Source of the DNA: Gemmatimonadota bacterium
GTDB taxonomy: Bacteria > Gemmatimonadota > Gemmatimonadetes > Longimicrobiales > Gaopeijiaceae
DNA length: 57,460 nt
Reading direction: 5' to 3'
Assembly (NCBI GenBank): GCA_022827345.1
Contig: JAJDTB010000064.1
Span: 1-57,460, forward strand
Below are positions 55,885-57,460 of this stretch, piece by piece; the stretch's first letter is position 1; every line of letters starts with the position of its first letter. The notes under the pieces are model-generated. The model saw only the letters and a program-made list of their open reading frames with translations. It ran no database searches and was not told the DNA's origin. Made by a program: the position numbers and the translations under genes.

Positions 55885-57084
55885 ATGCGCCGTGCCGTCA
55901 TTGCTGGCGACCGCATTGCTGGCGCCTTCATTGCCAGCGCCCTCATTGCCAGCATCGCCCCCCAGGCCGCCTCCGCCCAGTCCTTCCTCGGCTTCCGCGC
56001 CCTCGGCGTCCCGGTCGAGGCGGTGGGCGGTCGCGCGACCTCGCTCGGCAACCTCGGGATCGGCCTCCCGCTCGTCGCCGTCTCCCCGACCGACCCCGCG
56101 GCCTCGGCCCGCCTGTTGGCGCCCACCATCACCGTGTCGATGCAGCCGTCGTGGAGCGACTTCGCGATGGGCGACCAGAACGGCACCTCGCGCACAACCG
56201 GCTTCCCGTTCATCGCGATCGGCTACCCGGTCAACGGGACCGGCGGCACGGCGACCGTCTCCGTCGCGGGTCACATGGAGCAGCGCTGGGCGGGCGAGCG
56301 CACCGAGAACATCCGGCTCGGCGGCGTCGACGTCCCCGTCAACGACCGCTTCGAGACCAACGGCGGCACTTCGGTGGCGCGCCTCGGCTACGCCCAGCCC
56401 TTCGGCGAGCGGATCGCGCTGGGCGTCAGCGTGGGGACCTACGTCGGGCGGCTCAACCAGGTCTTCGACCGCAACCTCGACTCGCTGACGGTGGGCGACG
56501 ACGTGCAGCCCTACAGCGAGGAATACCTGTGGGACTACAGCGGCTACACCCTCGCGGCCGGGATCGCGCTCGACCCGCACGATCTGGTCCACATCGCCGG
56601 CGCGGTGGAGTGGTCGGGCAATCTCACGGAGTCGCCGCGGGGCGAGACGGTGGGCGCCGAGAAGAGCTACGGCATCCCGCTCAGGCTGTCCGCCGGCGCG
56701 ACCGGGCGGCTCACGCAGCGACTGCTCATCAACACGTCGTTCGTCTATCAGGACTGGGCCGGCGTGGACGGATACGCCAGCGGCGTGCTCAGCGCCAACA
56801 AGATGAGCTACGGCGTCGGGCTCGAATGGCGCGCAATCCAGCAGGAATCCCGCAGCTTCCCGCTGCGATTGGGGTACCGGAGCGGGGCGCCGCCCTTCCG
56901 TTTCGATGCCGAGGACCCGGCGGAATCGGTGTGGACGGCGGGCCTGGGACTGAACCTGGTCGAACTCGACGGCCTGCCCATCGGCTGGGTCGATCTCGCC
57001 GTCGAGCGGGGCAGCCGCACGAGCCTGCCGCTCGACGAGAACTTCTGGAGAGGCACGATCTCGATCGGGATCTCGCAGTTCTAG
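55885..57084 (+). CDS. Outer membrane beta-barrel protein (FadL/PorV-like)
   Basis: Predicted 399 residues. A signal peptide with repeated IA core ends near AASAQ. The mature part alternates strand and turn, with GGRATSLGNLGIGLPLVAVSPTDPAASARL at the N-terminus, a phrase type seen in PorV/UPF0164 and FadL-like barrels that also place small residues there. The C-terminus ISIGISQF ends in Phe for BAM insertion. GGGGGAG lies 7 nt before the ATG. Follows the lipoprotein gene by 2 nt. Possible transport or lipoprotein-secretion role; unproven. Confidence 0.68.
   Translation: MRRAVIAGDRIAGAFIASALIASIAPQAASAQSFLGFRALGVPVEAVGGRATSLGNLGIGLPLVAVSPTDPAASARLLAPTITVSMQPSWSDFAMGDQNGTSRTTGFPFIAIGYPVNGTGGTATVSVAGHMEQRWAGERTENIRLGGVDVPVNDRFETNGGTSVARLGYAQPFGERIALGVSVGTYVGRLNQVFDRNLDSLTVGDDVQPYSEEYLWDYSGYTLAAGIALDPHDLVHIAGAVEWSGNLTESPRGETVGAEKSYGIPLRLSAGATGRLTQRLLINTSFVYQDWAGVDGYASGVLSANKMSYGVGLEWRAIQQESRSFPLRLGYRSGAPPFRFDAEDPAESVWTAGLGLNLVELDGLPIGWVDLAVERGSRTSLPLDENFWRGTISIGISQF
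55897..55956 (+). repeat. Four 15-bp tandem repeats in a signal-peptide region
   Basis: Units at 55897, 55912, 55927 and 55942 each follow NNCATTGCYRGC, giving VIAGD, RIAGA, FIASA and LIASI. They encode the hydrophobic core of the barrel protein's signal peptide, so unit gain or loss would lengthen or shorten it in frame. Confidence 0.75.
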
Positions 57085-57107
57085 CAGCGGCGGCGGAAGG
57101 AACCCCG

Positions 57108-57460
57108 ATGCGCGTCCACTACAAGACCTTCGGCTGCAAGGCGAACCAGTACGACACCGAGCGGATGCGCCAGCTCATCGAGGCGAGCGGGCCGGATGTG
57201 CGCTCCTCGCCGCTCGAGGACGCGGAGCTGTGCGTGGTGAACACCTGCACGGTCACCAGCCAGGCCGACGCCGACGCGCGGCGGTTCGTGCGCCGCATCG
57301 CGCGCCGCAATCCACGCGCCAGGATCGTGGTGGCGGGGTGTTCGGCGGTGCTGCGGGCGGACGACTACCGGGCGATGGACGAGGTGGGGGAGGTGGTCGA
57401 GGGGCACGACCCGGCCGCCGTGCTGGCCGCGGCGACGCGGGCGTGGGGTGGGAGCCGCGC
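57108..57460 (+). CDS. MtaB/MiaB-like tRNA methylthiotransferase (3' part outside window)
   Basis: First 117 residues of a radical-SAM methylthiotransferase. FGCKANQYDTE, VNTCTVTSQAD and VAGCSAV give the three cysteines that hold the auxiliary [4Fe-4S] cluster in the N-terminal UPF0004 domain. CTVTSQAD with R-rich spacing suggests the MtaB type (ms2t6A37 in tRNA) rather than MiaB, but the radical-SAM CxxxCxxC and TRAM domain lie beyond the window. AAGGAA precedes the ATG. The frame remains open to the end. Confidence 0.85.
   Translation, partial: MRVHYKTFGCKANQYDTERMRQLIEASGPDVRSSPLEDAELCVVNTCTVTSQADADARRFVRRIARRNPRARIVVAGCSAVLRADDYRAMDEVGEVVEGHDPAAVLAAATRAWGGSR

Overview
The window is a very GC-rich (about 70 %) bacterial chromosome segment with tightly packed genes. 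The organism has an outer membrane: Tsx-like and FadL/PorV-like barrels, lipoproteins and signal peptides are present. It makes meso-DAP peptidoglycan, since MurE carries DNPR. The mix of DUF4097, DUF2911, a TPR-cytochrome fusion, a VC_2705-type Na+ symporter and this dcw arrangement suggests Gemmatimonadota or a relative. That placement is inference; there is no rRNA or other phylogenetic marker RNA here. I found no rRNA, tRNA, CRISPR array or insertion sequence.

Layout. 1-6.6 kb: a multihaem cytochrome/TPR protein, an APC permease, a small coiled-coil membrane protein, then a leftward operon of DUF4212, a sodium:solute symporter and a Tsx-like porin. 6.7-12.3 kb: accessory genes, namely a Fic AMP-transferase, formate-tetrahydrofolate ligase (fhs), an ADP-ribosylglycohydrolase, and a TOPRIM-like DUF4276 plus AAA ATPase pair. 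12.3-18.8 kb: a formate dehydrogenase module. The catalytic subunit is a single gene with an in-frame UGA read as selenocysteine and a SECIS hairpin directly after it. It is joined by a NuoE-NuoF fusion, fdhD and a mobA-mobB fusion. 18.8-24.3 kb: membrane acyltransferase, DUF4097, DUF2911 and TPR proteins, closed by a strong terminator.

24.4-40.5 kb: the division and cell wall cluster, opened by MraZ boxes: mraZ-rsmH-ftsL-ftsI-murE-murF-mraY-murD-ftsW-murG-murC-ftsQ-like-ftsA-ftsZ. murB and ddl are absent, and many neighbours overlap by 4 nt (ATGA or GTGA). It continues without a clear break into an M23 peptidase that seems to start at CTG, a vWA-like membrane protein, ftsY, recG, a STAS-GHKL-STAS protein, asnS and a D-2-hydroxyacid dehydrogenase. 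50.4-57.5 kb: mazG with a repeat insertion, a pair of palindromic 37-nt repeats, a DUF222/HNH nuclease, alr, cdd, a large lipoprotein, a barrel protein and the start of an mtaB-like gene.

How they work together. fhs, the selenoprotein formate dehydrogenase, FdhD and MobAB form a formate/one-carbon neighbourhood. The dcw block supplies the peptidoglycan precursor pathway and the divisome, with alr and the M23 peptidase adding wall functions. The best candidates for something new are the selenocysteine formate dehydrogenase, the ATPase/DUF4276 pair behind it, the STAS-GHKL-STAS protein, and the non-standard division genes (CTG-initiated peptidase, FtsQ without POTRA).
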